DNA of 64,000 nucleotides from Acanthosepion esculentum (taxonomy: Eukaryota; Mollusca; Cephalopoda; Sepiida; Sepiidae), in the NCBI GenBank assembly GCA_964036315.1, contig OZ038498.1, forward strand, positions 9,506,861 through 9,570,860, written 5' to 3'. Numbering within the stretch: position 1 is the stretch's first letter; each line of letters begins with the position of its first letter. Made by a program: the position numbers and the translations under genes. Positions 54,595 to 64,000 of this stretch are shown one piece after another. The notes below the pieces were generated by a model that saw only the letters and a list, made by a program, of their open reading frames with translations, was not told the DNA's origin and did not search any database.

Positions 54595-55944
54595 GGCTAG
54601 GAATTAAGTAGTATCTGAAATGGTAGATTAAACATCTTTAACAAATATTTCTCTTACCACTTCAATTTAGGAGTAAATTTTCAAGCTAAATTAATTATAC
54701 TCTTAATTACAGCTTTTATCCACGCACCCTGCCCAAATACACACAATTAATTAAAACCAAAAATTTTAGAGAGTTGCCTTCAGCTTGAGAATCCACTTCT
54801 TAATTTAAAAAAAAAATGTGGTGGGGTATGGTTTTGTTTGAAGTATACTGTCAGGTTTGCAGTTTTGCACAATATTATTAATCGTTTAATTATCAACAAT
54901 AAAACTGTTTTTAATCAAACGAAAAATAGTAATAGTTGCATAGTGCCATTAAACTAGAAATTAAAAAATTCAATTTGAAGTTGAATTTTATTATTGTTAT
55001 TTTTTTCTTTAATTCTAATAAGTAAAAAAATACTTACAGTTCACCAAATTGTAACTAATGTAGTAAAAATAATCATTTTAACTTTAACTTCGGAAACAAA
55101 AGCGCGAAGAAATTCGTTTGTTTTTTTGTTTTTTTTACTTTTAATGGAAATGTTTTAATAGAGAAATGTTAATGAACCTTTCTCTATTAAAATTTTATTC
55201 AAATTTATTATTCAAACTTAAACTTTTAATAGAAAAATGTTGACTTATGCTAATTTTTTATCATTGTTAAAAACTTGAGAAAATTAAACTTTAATTTCAT
55301 ACTAACAATGTTTTTTTTTGCGATATCAAAAATAAATATCAAATTAAGTAATGACATTGAATTTATGAAAAAAACAAAAACATTTTTAATTCATTTTATA
55401 ATAAAAATAGTTTTCTTTACGTCTTTGAAGAAACTAAACTAAATTAAATTCTGTTCAAATTTGTTAAACGTTGTTTTGTTTTGCTTCTTAAAATAACACA
55501 AATTACTCAAAAAGAATTGCATTTTATCAATAAATAATTCTTTAAACTTTAATCAAAAAATGTTGAACAAACTTTAAGAGGGAAATGCCAAAAATGAATT
55601 AAACTTTAATTTAAAAATGTTAAGGTTTTAAACTTTTAAGTAAATCTTTTTGTGCGAGTAAATTTAAGCACCAAAGTTTACTTTTTACAATTTAAATATA
55701 AATAATGTATGGACTCAAACTAAAATAATCAAATATACTTACTTCTTCAAATAAATAAGTTAAATGATATTCCAACCAAAGGTAAAATTAAAAGATTCCT
55801 TTGAATTTCTCGAGCCAAAACATAAGAGTACACAGTACGCAGCAGTTCGTTCAAACTGAAACTAAAACGATCTAATTGTCTGCCGGCCTCCAGTCAATCG
55901 AAGTCGCTGCCTTATGCAGAGGCCTGTTAATATAGAACGCCATG
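54595..55944 (-). other. P-element 5' non-coding region
   Basis: 1.35 kb upstream of the transposase start, very AT-rich with many 'aaactttaa'-type motifs. Direct partial repeats of 'ttaatagagaaatgtt' occur near 55152, 55180 and 55230. The subterminal part is GC-richer ('cggcctccagtcaatcg'). No second gene. Confidence 0.6.
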
Positions 55945-56382
55945 AGTCAGACGTAAAAAAACTTTACAACATTCACGCAAGTACAACTCTTAACTCTTCT
56001 GAACATCTTACCAACTTGTACAATACACAATTCCTAACATGCAACAGGAACTTATTCTTCTAAACTACAGTTTGGTAATTAATCCAACTTTATGAGCTCA
56101 GGTACAAATATTTCCAAAATCTAAGAGACATAACTCTATCAACCCTGTTAGCTTATTTGCATGTACATCAAAACACTAATAAATTCAATTGTTATGTTTT
56201 GAACCATTACGTTCTGTCTTGTATTTTATACTATGTGCTATTTTACGTCAAATATAAATTGCATTGCGACCGCCAATTGGATAGCGACCCTCAGCGTCTT
56301 TGCATGCTTTTTTCCGCGACTTTCCTAGTCAAAATTAAAAAATTGTGGCGGACCCCACAACATGATTGGTGACTCCGTTACA

Positions 56383-56477
56383 GTCTAAAGACTGCAACTA
56401 CAAACCAGTAACCGCTGAATCCTACAGAGAAGCCATTCGTGGTACATTCATCAACGGTCTGGACTCTTCTCTTTATT
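56383..56477 (+). pseudogene. Gypsy-type gag fragment, part 2
   Basis: Continues the gag frame broken at 51326: 'KDCNYKPVTAESYREAIRG' then 'TFINGLDSSL'. It is cut again at about 56477 by a 540-bp insertion. Confidence 0.75.
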
Positions 56478-57017
56478 AGTATTGTTTATCAGCCAGTCAT
56501 AGCTTACCAACCATTTTGTGTTAGGAAGAATAACGTATTTTAGCCTTCCAGTAGCACACCGATACTAATATTAACATTAGCGTAGCCATTGATAGACTAA
56601 CACTGAATGCGAATATAAAAAGAGGAAATACGCGAGCGTAACAAACAAAACATTTAATAAGGCAAACAATTTACATACATATATTAAAAAGATTTATGTC
56701 CCAAAACAAATGATTGTTCATATTGCCCCAAAGGAACGAGGAGATTTACAGATCGAGAACAAAGAAATAACATACCATCTATATGGTCTTTGATCGTCCG
56801 CAGATAAGTGAATAGAAATTACTTTTTTCTTTTGCTAAGCCGTGCACATGTTGACCAGTTTCCACGTGTGTGGACGCCCTGGTGGTCAGGAGGGTAAAGA
56901 GGCGGTTCCTCAAAAAACGGAAGCGAAAACTAAAGGGACAGAAGAGTTCTCCTCTCTAAAGTGGCTGAACTCCCATGAGCTCAACCCAAGGGAAAACAAC
57001 TGTGGTCTCCCTACAAC
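56478..57017. mobile_element. 540-bp insertion of unknown class in gag
   Basis: Interrupts gag between 'GLDSSL' and 'QRLLDNRRLDLQ'. It is flanked by TTATT-like direct repeats (56473-56477 and 57018-57022). It starts 'agtattgttt', ends 'tccctacaac' and has no recognisable coding content. It could be another solo LTR, but TG...CA ends are not evident. Confidence 0.55.
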
Positions 57018-57530
57018 TTATTTGACAGAGACTCCTAGATAATAGAAGGTTAGACTTACAGAATGCTTATAGCCAGACTCGATCCTTCGACCTTGCAAAA
57101 AAGAATTCTGTTGCATTTATGCAACAGAATCCATCGACACCGACCATGAGTGTAGCTACCAAAGAAGAGAGAACATCCACAGAGTTCACGTTAGCCGCAA
57201 CAAAATCACAATGTCGGTTTTGTGGAAATCTATGTCATCCACGAAACAAATGTCCTGAAAGGTGATATGCCATAAGTGCTTCAAAACCGGACATTTTGCA
57301 AAACTGTGCCACTCAAACAAGTCCGGTCTTCATTCAGCTGCAATTGCCGATGTCGTCCACTGAATGTCGATCAATAACAGTCCCACAGTTTGAAGTATTT
57401 ATTCTGCTGCCATTGAATCTGGATTTAAAGTATCCACTAATGTATTCATGAAGGGACACAGACTGAAAGCCCTAATTGACAGTGGAAGGCAGTGACAGAA
57501 GCCCCAGAAGCCACAAAGTCGCCAAAAGGT
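57018..57530 (+). pseudogene. Gypsy-type gag-pol fragment, part 3: zinc knuckles and protease start
   Basis: Continues the same element: 'QRLLDNRRLDLQNAYSQTRS', 'FDLAKKNSVAFMQQNPS', a first Cys/His group 'CRFCGNLCHPRNKCPE', a stop, a second group C-H-K-C-x4-H-x4-C in 'CHKCFKTGHFAKLC' (about 57268-57309), and 'HRLKALIDSG' with the D-S-G of a retropepsin near 57475. Frame breaks occur after 'ADVVH'. The order knuckles then protease fits gag-pol of a Gypsy/BEL-like element; I favour Gypsy from the capsid block. The element is lost after 57530. Confidence 0.7.
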
Positions 57531-57692
57531 TTAAATTAAAACAATCACCGAGCTCAGGATTAAGTCGCATGACTGCAGAAACACAGACATTGCACGATAT
57601 TGTTGCGGACCTCATCTACTTAGAAGTGAGTACACAAATGTTCATCTAAATGTAATCAATGATTTGTGTACTGATATATATAATCCTTGGAA

Positions 57693-57815
57693 CTGGTTAC
57701 CAAGATTTCTCCACTGCCTTAACTAGGTATTGAACTCACACTCGTTGGGTCATGTCATGTCACTGGATTTAACTAACGCCTTTATCCACTGTGCCATGTG
57801 TTCTTGACTTCTGTG
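57693..57815 (-). mobile_element. SINE-A tRNA-like head only
   Basis: On minus: 'acatggcacagtggataaag' (box A-like), 'gtgtgagttcaataccta' (box B-like), ending 'aaggcagtggagaaa'. The body and tail are missing. Confidence 0.65.
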
Positions 57816-57958
57816 TATGAATTTCTGGGTATTATAAACCTAATGTCTTCAGAAATCATTTTTACCAGTGCTCATATTGCAATTTTTTTTTTGCATGTTT
57901 TACCAGAGCTCATATTGCAATTTTTGTTGTTGTTATAGCTTTACTGTGGCACTCCTTA

Positions 57959-58500
57959 TTACTGGTTCCCATAAATATATAGACAGATAACGAATATGTT
58001 TGTAAACGGGTGTAGGGAGCTGACCTTGTCTATATTATTGGAAATACTATCTAGCACGCAACAGTTTTGAAAGGAAGGGGAACGATAGAGAAAGAAGCTG
58101 ACTGAGTTGAGAAGAGAGAGACAGACACACATGTACGAATGTTCTGGAGATTCAAGAGTGAGTTCCCTATCCAGCAGGAGATGTTCGGACATAAACTCCC
58201 AGGACATGAATGTGGACTTTAGAGTCATTTCTAAGAAGAGGAAGCTAACCAGGAATTGCGAAATCCGAGGAGTGTATTGAAGAGTTAAGATTAGTTTCGT
58301 AGAGAGCTAGGATGTCCGGGGACTTTTCGAAGAGGAACGATTCCACACTGCAGAAGTTGATACGAATACCACCAATTTTGGAGAATGAAAGACGCCATTC
58401 CAATCGGGAACAACAACCAGAAAACTACCAACCCGGTAACCTCAGTAAGAAGAGACGTTGCCACCATCCACGTATATCACAAAAAATAATCATGACAGTA
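57959..58500 (-). pseudogene. Jockey/CR1-type LINE 5' fragment (5' UTR and endonuclease start)
   Basis: On minus, 58228-57959 reads 'MSEHLLLDRELTLESPEHSY' and 'FLYRSPSFQNCCVLDSISNN'. This matches 'DHLPLARECSLESPDHSY' and 'YRSSSSQDCGILDVISDS' of the endonuclease at 45668-48518. Further upstream on minus, 58395-58480 matches the 5' UTR region at 45330-45450 ('ccgggttggtagttttctgg' against 'cacggttgacagttccctgg'). It is broken inside the endonuclease. Confidence 0.7.
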
Positions 58501-60094
58501 TCACTATTAAAGCCCGAGAAGAGGAAAGGAACCGGAAACCCCTTCCTAAACAGGAAACAAGGGATGAGCCTCTACTCCTGTTCAAGAGAAGGAGGAGGCG
58601 TATGGACCGGGTGATTGGAGTGCCTATTAAAAAAAGTGAAAAACAGAAAATAAAAAAACAATCCCGGGTTTGACTCCTATATAAATTATTTCAAAAAATG
58701 AATTTTCATTGGAGAGTCGGGGCTGTGGCCCACAGATATCCTGGTTGTTTTAAATACTGTAGGCATGTGGCAAATAGTTGTTCTAAATCAAAAGTGTGTC
58801 TCTTGTATTTCAGTATAATGAAGATATTGTTAGTTTGAATGACTTATGTACGGTGTTTAAAAATTCAGTACATTCTTGCGTCATCAAATATCGATTGTTT
58901 GGCATCAATGCAATACTATTATTACTCAAGTGAATAAGATACTAAATTGTAGTCATTTAAAAATAAGTTGACGCGCCAAAAAGTCGTCACAAACATCACA
59001 CTTTTAACGTCATAAAATATTGATTTTCTCATAAATTTTATTAATAAAAAACACTTTTACCATTTTTTTATTTGATGAAAGCATTTTAATATACTTTGTC
59101 TGGAAATTGACTTTTTCTAAGATTCATTGTAGAAAAACATAATGAACCTGAAGCTACGACTAAAATTGTTTGTTATTCGATGCGCTTGTATCTGTGTGTC
59201 TGTCTGTTTTACGCTGTTCGTTTTGATGGGTTTACAAATAGTTCTGTTTTAATGTAGCCAACAAAACTTCTAACCCTGGAATGAATTAGGGTTAATGGAT
59301 TTCTTTCAGTGAATTTTATTTTCTTGTTACTTTTTAATCCCTATTTTCATGGTGTGAAAACCGAATTGAGATAAATTGAGTAGAATTGTTAAAGTAAAAA
59401 TTCATATAAGATGCTTTGTGTTCAATTTACAATAATATAAATGATTGTATTTCACTTTGTTGTCTGAGCAACATTGTGTGAAGTTTCTAAGAATCTTATT
59501 TGGTTTATCAAAATCAGAATAGAAAGAGTAAAGAATTGATTAACGAATGAATGTAAACATGAAATAATGTTATTTTTCGAAATATACTTCATCGGTCATT
59601 TTCAAGTCATCAAGAAAACTTATTTTTCCCCATCAAGAAAACTTATTTTTTACGATTGAACCTGTTTCCATTATTGACCTAATACACATGATCAATTCCG
59701 CTATGACTTCACCGTCACTGACCAGTTGACGACTTAAACTTGCATAAAATAATAGTCGGAGATGAGACAGGTGTAATAACAAAATAGGAAAATAATTCCA
59801 AACCTATTTTATTCTAATAAAATGACTTTCAGATTCATTTGAGCCAGTGTCAGGGAGAGCAAAAAGCAATTTCGATGAAATAAAACTGACCTCATCACAA
59901 AAACACGCTATCTTTGAGGATGTTTTTTTTTCTTTTTACTTATTGTGTTGACGTCTTCTTTTTCCTGCCATTTTTTCTTACTTTGAAAATGGAAATATTT
60001 TGAAGTTTTCTTCCTGTTCCTTTGTGAAGTCTATTTGGAAATAATATTTTCTTTTCTTTTTTTTTGCATGTAAATATAGTGAAGGGAGAGATAT
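58501..60094. other. No gene recognised
   Basis: 1.6 kb of AT-rich sequence. 'tcaagaaaacttatttttcc' occurs twice at 59608-59650. No coding remnant. Confidence 0.4.
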
Positions 60095-60189
60095 CATAAT
60101 GGCATAGTTAGTGTTTTTGCCGCCCAGGGCGGCCCTCAAGTTTGCCGCCCCTCCCCAGGAGAAAATACAATATTACAAATCACATAAAC

Positions 60190-60263
<74 letters not shown>

Positions 60264-60675
60264 GAGAGAGAGAGAGATTCAACAACGAAATTATTCGTAC
60301 ACCCATCAATTTTTAATATTTTTATCCATTTCTCAGAATCTAATGCCCGTATGATGCCAGTTTCTTTCTGTTTCTGTTAAGGTCGTATTTATAACTCCTC
60401 ACTGATAAATTATGAAATAAAAGTACAATTGTGTTTATTTTTTTTTTAAATAAAATTGGGAATATGTAAAAATTTGTCTTTTTTATGCTGTCTTTGATCC
60501 AGCCATATCAAAGACAAATTGGTTTCATTTGAAACCTGTCTTCTTCCTTATCGCTGCTTTTCGCAAAAATTATTGAAATTATGCTGTTGCTTTTTCTTTT
60601 CTGAAAACTCACCGCAGACAAAAAGTACCGCCCTGAGCGGATCGCCTCCTCCGCCGCCGAGCTACGCTACTGGGA
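60095..60675. repeat. Repeat with GC-rich ends around (TA)n(GA)n
   Basis: Left end 'gccgcccagggcggccc' (60121-60137), TA at 60195-60258 followed by GAGA, right end 'gtaccgccctgagcgg' ... 'gctacgctactg' (60626-60672). The two GC-rich ends look like parts of one interspersed repeat split by microsatellite growth. Confidence 0.45.
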
Positions 60676-61544
60676 TATCAGGTAGGTAAGCAGGGAACTG
60701 AGATATTAGCGATGTTACGTTTAGAACTCTCATTTTCTTACAACTCACTAAACCTGTGAATGTCTGACCCTTCACCAGTTAATATAAAAATCATTGGTCC
60801 TTTGAGATTTTATTGATTCTCTTCACTTTTTAAAATGAAAATTATGCTCTCACATATCATGCCATTGACTATTAAATCGATTGTCGATCTAACACCGTAT
60901 ACAATATTTATCTCCCTTTTAATTCTTATTGGATCTGCGGATTTCGAAACGGTAATCGGCGCAGCAAGGAAATCAGCGAGCTGTTTTCAAATTCTGACTG
61001 ATTCTGTTAAGTTTCATTTCACAATAATACTCCTGTTTTTCTCCTACCCTTGCTATTTAACCCTATGGGTTAAATAGCAAGGTATATCTAGCCTTTGTTG
61101 GCAGCCAATCTAAGAGAATAACTACTTTGAATCTAATACTGTTGAGGCATCTCTATTTAAGAGCATGGTACTCAGACGATTTCATTGTTCCAGATCAAGC
61201 GTGGAAGTGGAATAATAACGTCTTAAAACCAAGTAATACTTATGCCACTTAAGAAATGTCGCTCGCGGTAATCTTGCAGAGAGCACCTCCATAGATTAGT
61301 GAAAAATCCAGATCCAACTCTCTGAATCTCTCTTGCAAAACAAATATCAGCTTCTGAATGTAAAGTAAACAAATGAGTCATCAATGTTTACCGACGAGAT
61401 GGACTGGATGAAAGGATTTTGAAAATGTTTTTTTAGCTTCCAATCATCAACTCATCAAAGAGATAAAACTTCAGATTATAAACTATAACGCTATTAACTT
61501 TTCTTGTAGATATAAAAAAAAGATACTCAATGTTTCCGTTACAT
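60676..61544. other. No gene recognised
   Basis: A short perfect inverted repeat 'ttgctatttaaccc' / 'gggttaaatagcaa' lies at 61051-61081. Otherwise featureless. Confidence 0.4.
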
Positions 61545-61781
61545 AAATTTATTTCTTCGGCAAACCACTAAATTTATATGCTCGAATTCAGCTTCGTTTA
61601 AAATGACTAGCATTCAAAAATATTAAAATTATTTTTTAGGCTAAGTTCAAAAATAAATTCAGAATATATTTAATGAGAATCAACATCGCTATAAAGCATG
61701 TGTATTCGATTAAATTCAAGCATTCTGTTTAACATTTACTGCATTGAATTTCTCCTTAAAACACTAGAATTCTATCTCTGC

Positions 61782-61831
<50 letters not shown>

Positions 61832-61899
61832 GAAATATAGTCTTAATGTGTGCTATATTTATGGGATAAAGTGCTCAATATCAGAGACAGAGCATGTGT

Positions 61900-61962
<63 letters not shown>
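61545..61962. repeat. Inverted copy of 33866-34090 repeat, with TA arrays
   Basis: 61545-61785 matches the reverse complement of 33866-34090 ('gtgtattcgattaaattc', 'ctagaattctatctct'). TA arrays at 61786-61828 and 61902-61962 follow, as at the other copy. Confidence 0.75.
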
Positions 61963-61966
<4 letters not shown>

Positions 61967-62290
61967 ATATAGTCATGTACGCATATCGTCTGGTCAGTCA
62001 CAGCGAAAGATAACTGTTGGCACCCCATGTCGTAAAGTGTCTAGAGAATTTCTTTTTTTTCCTAAAGGGCTGTTTCGTACATAAACGTGTCGCACTGAAC
62101 TACAAACTGAACTACAATTTGTTTTTTTGACGACTTCATAAAGGGTTTTTCTATCTTATGATTGGGTTAAGCTTTTAAACCTTTTATTAGACTATGAAAT
62201 TTAATTTTTTTATGCTATTTAATGTGAAAAGTTGTTGATGTCGGCAAAAAACCGTTAACTCATGTCTATGATTTAATAAATTTTCATTAT
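61963..62290. other. No gene recognised
   Basis: Spacer between the TA array and the Penelope-like element. No hammerhead motif was found here on either strand by eye. Confidence 0.4.
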
Positions 62291-62324
62291 TTAGAAACTT
62301 AATAATGTATAGTTTTTCATGTAA

Positions 62325-63152
62325 TCATAAAGGACGTGGGTCATTCCAGGTTTTACAAGTTCTTGTTCTATTTATTAATTTCCATTTTACTTTTGGTGTT
62401 TTATTCATTTCTTTTAAATGCCAAAAATATTTGGATAGAGATGTCTGATTTCTATTTCTAATATTATTGAAGGAGCTTTTGTGTTGTCTCCATCTAATTT
62501 TAATTCTTCGTTGACCCAATGTATATCCTATCAGTGTTAGGGCTCTCAATAGATAGTGCATTGGTATACCACAGATTTTGTGCGACATTTATTTTCCAAC
62601 GGGAAGTCTTCAGGGTTTCTACAATCACATAATTTTTCATTATTTTTGTCTAATTTCAGTTTAGGAGTTTTATTAATACTGTTTTGGCATGCGTGTTTTT
62701 CCAGGATTTTATTATGTTTTTTATAATTCTTTCTAGATTTTTAGAGCATCTGTAACTTAATTTTAAGGTGTTTTATTAAAGACCTTGCTAACTATGTTAT
62801 TAGTAGGAAAGTGTTTTTCAATTAAAGCTAGGAACTTATATCCTAGCTTAATACTAACCATTTGGTTGAACGGAGGGCTATACCAAATGATTTTTCTTTT
62901 CCTGTTTTTCTTCTGGTTCGTACTATTGTTTCTATAATTGATGTTAGCGTTTTTATATCCGCTATTTTTTAGGGCTGTGTTATAAAAATTACTGTGTTGT
63001 TGGAATATTTCCTTATTAGCGGAGTTCATGCTGATTCTTTTCTCTATTGATGTGGGTATATGCTTAATTATAGATGGAGGGTGGTTTGACTTAGGGTGTA
63101 CATACAAGGGATTAGTGTTAGGTTTTCTGTAAGGTAGGTATATGTTGTTCAT
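62325..63152 (-). pseudogene. Penelope-like polyprotein: post-RT region and GIY-YIG endonuclease remnant
   Basis: 63152-62763 reads 'SIEKRISMNSANKEIFQQHS', 'FYNTALKNSGYKN' and 'KRKIIWYSPPFNQMVSIKLG', the conserved block after the Penelope RT (K-R-x-I-I-W-F/Y-x-P-P-F). In broken frames at 62750-62590 follows a Cys motif ('LCDCRNPEDFPLENKC', with Phe where a Cys is usual). At 62588-62325 comes 'IKIRWRQHKSSFNNIRNRNQ' and 'LSKYFWHLKEMNKTPKVKW', the C-terminal half of the GIY-YIG nuclease (R-x-x-x-H-K-x-S-F-x-N, L-S-K-Y-x-W). The GIY-YIG signature itself is frameshifted near 62540 ('IYIGSTK' in another frame). Not functional. Confidence 0.82.
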
Positions 63153-63256
63153 TAAGTCTAGAGTTAATTCGAGGAAGTTTACCCTTTTAAATTTAGTATT
63201 GACTGTATTTTTTTAAATTTAGTTTTCTGAATTCACTATATATTATTTTTCTAATT

Positions 63257-63698
63257 TTAAAATTTGTGTGAGATCCTCACTACCATGAGCCCGTCATCCC
63301 TGTTTAGCCCGATGTCCTTAATTTCTAATTCACAGTGCGCGGTTAGATTGTATAGTATAAATAGACCGACAAGGTCAGAAGACTCTGCAGAGTCTAAAGA
63401 TCCCATGGTGATGTCAAAATTGTCATTAGTGTTTTTAATCCATTGGTCCCCATTATGGATGAGGACAGATTCTTTTGCACTAAGAATTATATTCCTTTCT
63501 TCCTTAATTAAGTCAGAATATACAGTGGCAAACACCAGGTCAGTCGTGAAGAGATCTCTTGATATTGACTGGCAAAAATCCACAATATCGAACTGTATTA
63601 GGGTGCAATCAGGCTTATTGTCGATGTTGGTAAACCAACTGATGAATTCTTTGGTATTAATCCAGAGCGTTAATAGGGCAAAAAATCTGTCCTCATCC
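63257..63698 (-). pseudogene. Penelope-like reverse transcriptase fragment
   Basis: Reads 'TLIQFDIVDFCQSISRDL' (family: QFDIxxFYPSI), 'ILSAKESVLIHNGDQWIK', 'FDITMGSLDSAESSDLVGLF' (family: DVTMGSxDGAExCELVG, degenerate here) and 'IGLNRDDGLMVV' (the catalytic Y-R-D-D-G-L with Y to N). Both catalytic Asp of RDD remain. The 5' part of the RT is replaced at 63699 by an inverted piece of the downstream region, so the polyprotein start is missing. Confidence 0.82.
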
Positions 63699-63875
63699 AT
63701 AAAACCTAAACTAATCCCTTGTATGTACACCCTAAGTCAAACCACCCTCCATCTATAATTAGGCATATACCCACATCAATAGAGAAAAGAATCAGCATGA
63801 ACTCCGCTAATAAGGAAATATTCCAACAACACGGTAATTTTTATAACACAGCCATAAAAAATAGCGGAGAATGAC
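63699..63875 (+). repeat. Inverted duplicate of the Penelope-like linker region
   Basis: The reverse complement of about 62962-63128 ('atcccttgtatgtacaccc', 'gaactccgctaataaggaaa') with only a few mismatches. It would read the same 'SANKEIFQQH' block on plus. Confidence 0.9.
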
Positions 63876-64000
63876 AACTCTGAATTCAAAAGTTGAGGAG
63901 TGCTTTTTGGGAACCTCGTATATTTTCAACCATTTCGCTGTATTCAATACTTCCGAAAAGTGTGGTTTGTTCTGCACAAGCCTTCACCTCTATAATCAAA
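63876..64000. other. Window end, nothing recognised
   Basis: Short unassigned sequence. Confidence 0.4.

Larger units (their letters stand above)
51642..55944 (-). mobile_element. P-element/THAP9-type DNA transposon, 4303 bp
   Basis: Terminal inverted repeats CATGGCGTTCTATA, perfect over 14 bases, continuing imperfectly to 'caggcc'. They are flanked by an exact 8-base duplication AGTCAGAC (51634-51641 and 55945-55952). The CATG start and the 8-base duplication are P-element hallmarks. The transposase is on minus with 1.35 kb upstream and 0.47 kb downstream. 52010-52105 in the downstream part resembles a degraded SINE-A tail ('cagaaatatagacaaat'). Confidence 0.93.
51327..56382 (+). mobile_element. 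Solo LTR (about 745 bp), split by a P-element
   Basis: Begins 'tgtggtaattacc' and ends 'gactccgttaca' (TGT...ACA), flanked by GTCT at 51323-51326 and 56383-56386. Without the 4.3-kb P-element and its duplication the LTR is 745 bp. Removing it restores the host gag frame across the site (L-R-E-L-S then K-D-C-N-Y), which supports the boundaries. No internal retroelement sequence is present, so it is a solo LTR. Orientation follows the CCAAT/TATA and AATAAA (56173) order. Confidence 0.85.
62290..63875 (-). mobile_element. Penelope-like element, 5'-truncated, with inverted duplication
   Basis: RT (63698-63257), linker/C-terminal region (63152-62590) and GIY-YIG-type endonuclease region (62590-62325) lie in order on minus. 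A segment of the linker is duplicated in inverted orientation at 63699-63875. Confidence 0.8.

Noticed and set aside
63264..63758. 164-codon plus-strand frame
   Set aside because: Antisense shadow of the Penelope-like RT on minus.

Overview
AT-rich eukaryotic, non-bacterial DNA with no recognisable single-copy host gene. Almost everything I can identify is a transposable element, a fragment of one, or a satellite. The mix (Tx1-type, Jockey/CR1-type and RTE-type LINEs, Penelope-like element, THAP9/P-element, D34D mariner, Tc1, BEL and Gypsy remnants, tRNA-derived SINEs with (TA)n tails) suggests a mollusc, most likely a cephalopod such as an octopus. That is inference from family resemblance; no search was run.

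Layout. 1-6668: LINE with two open ORFs, cut by the left window edge. 7-17 kb: RTE and Jockey fragments and many copies of a tRNA-derived SINE (here SINE-A) with a hammerhead-like fold, several as head-to-head pairs and one as a tandem array. 18.1-19.6 kb: an ATT-rich minisatellite growing from the tail of a reversed Jockey fragment. 20-28.7 kb: two deleted mariners, a 1.3-kb minisatellite, a Tc1 remnant, a long hairpin, and two further SINE families (SINE-C, SINE-D) with hammerhead ribozyme motifs. 29-44 kb: inverted repeats, a retroelement C-terminal fragment, a second Tc1, a BEL/Pao remnant split by a third mariner, and a 1.1-kb minisatellite. 44.6-48.7 kb: a hAT MITE and a nearly full-length Jockey-type LINE. 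51.0-57.5 kb: a Gypsy-type gag interrupted by a solo LTR, which is itself interrupted by a 4.3-kb P-element/THAP9 transposon; both insertions have exact target-site duplications. 57.7-64 kb: Jockey and SINE fragments, TA arrays and a broken Penelope-like element with an inverted duplication.

Most notable: three or more SINE-like families here carry hammerhead-type folds (CUGANGA, helix II, GAAA, short helix III). The two best (27560-27600 and 27685-27731) have intact cores and paired helices I and II; a third (26312-26355, minus) has one core change. Tandem copies of SINE-A join at the ribozyme, as expected of concatemers from self-cleaving RNA. Autonomous elements supply the likely enzymes (LINE RTs, a Penelope-like RT/endonuclease, transposases), but only the first LINE looks uninterrupted.
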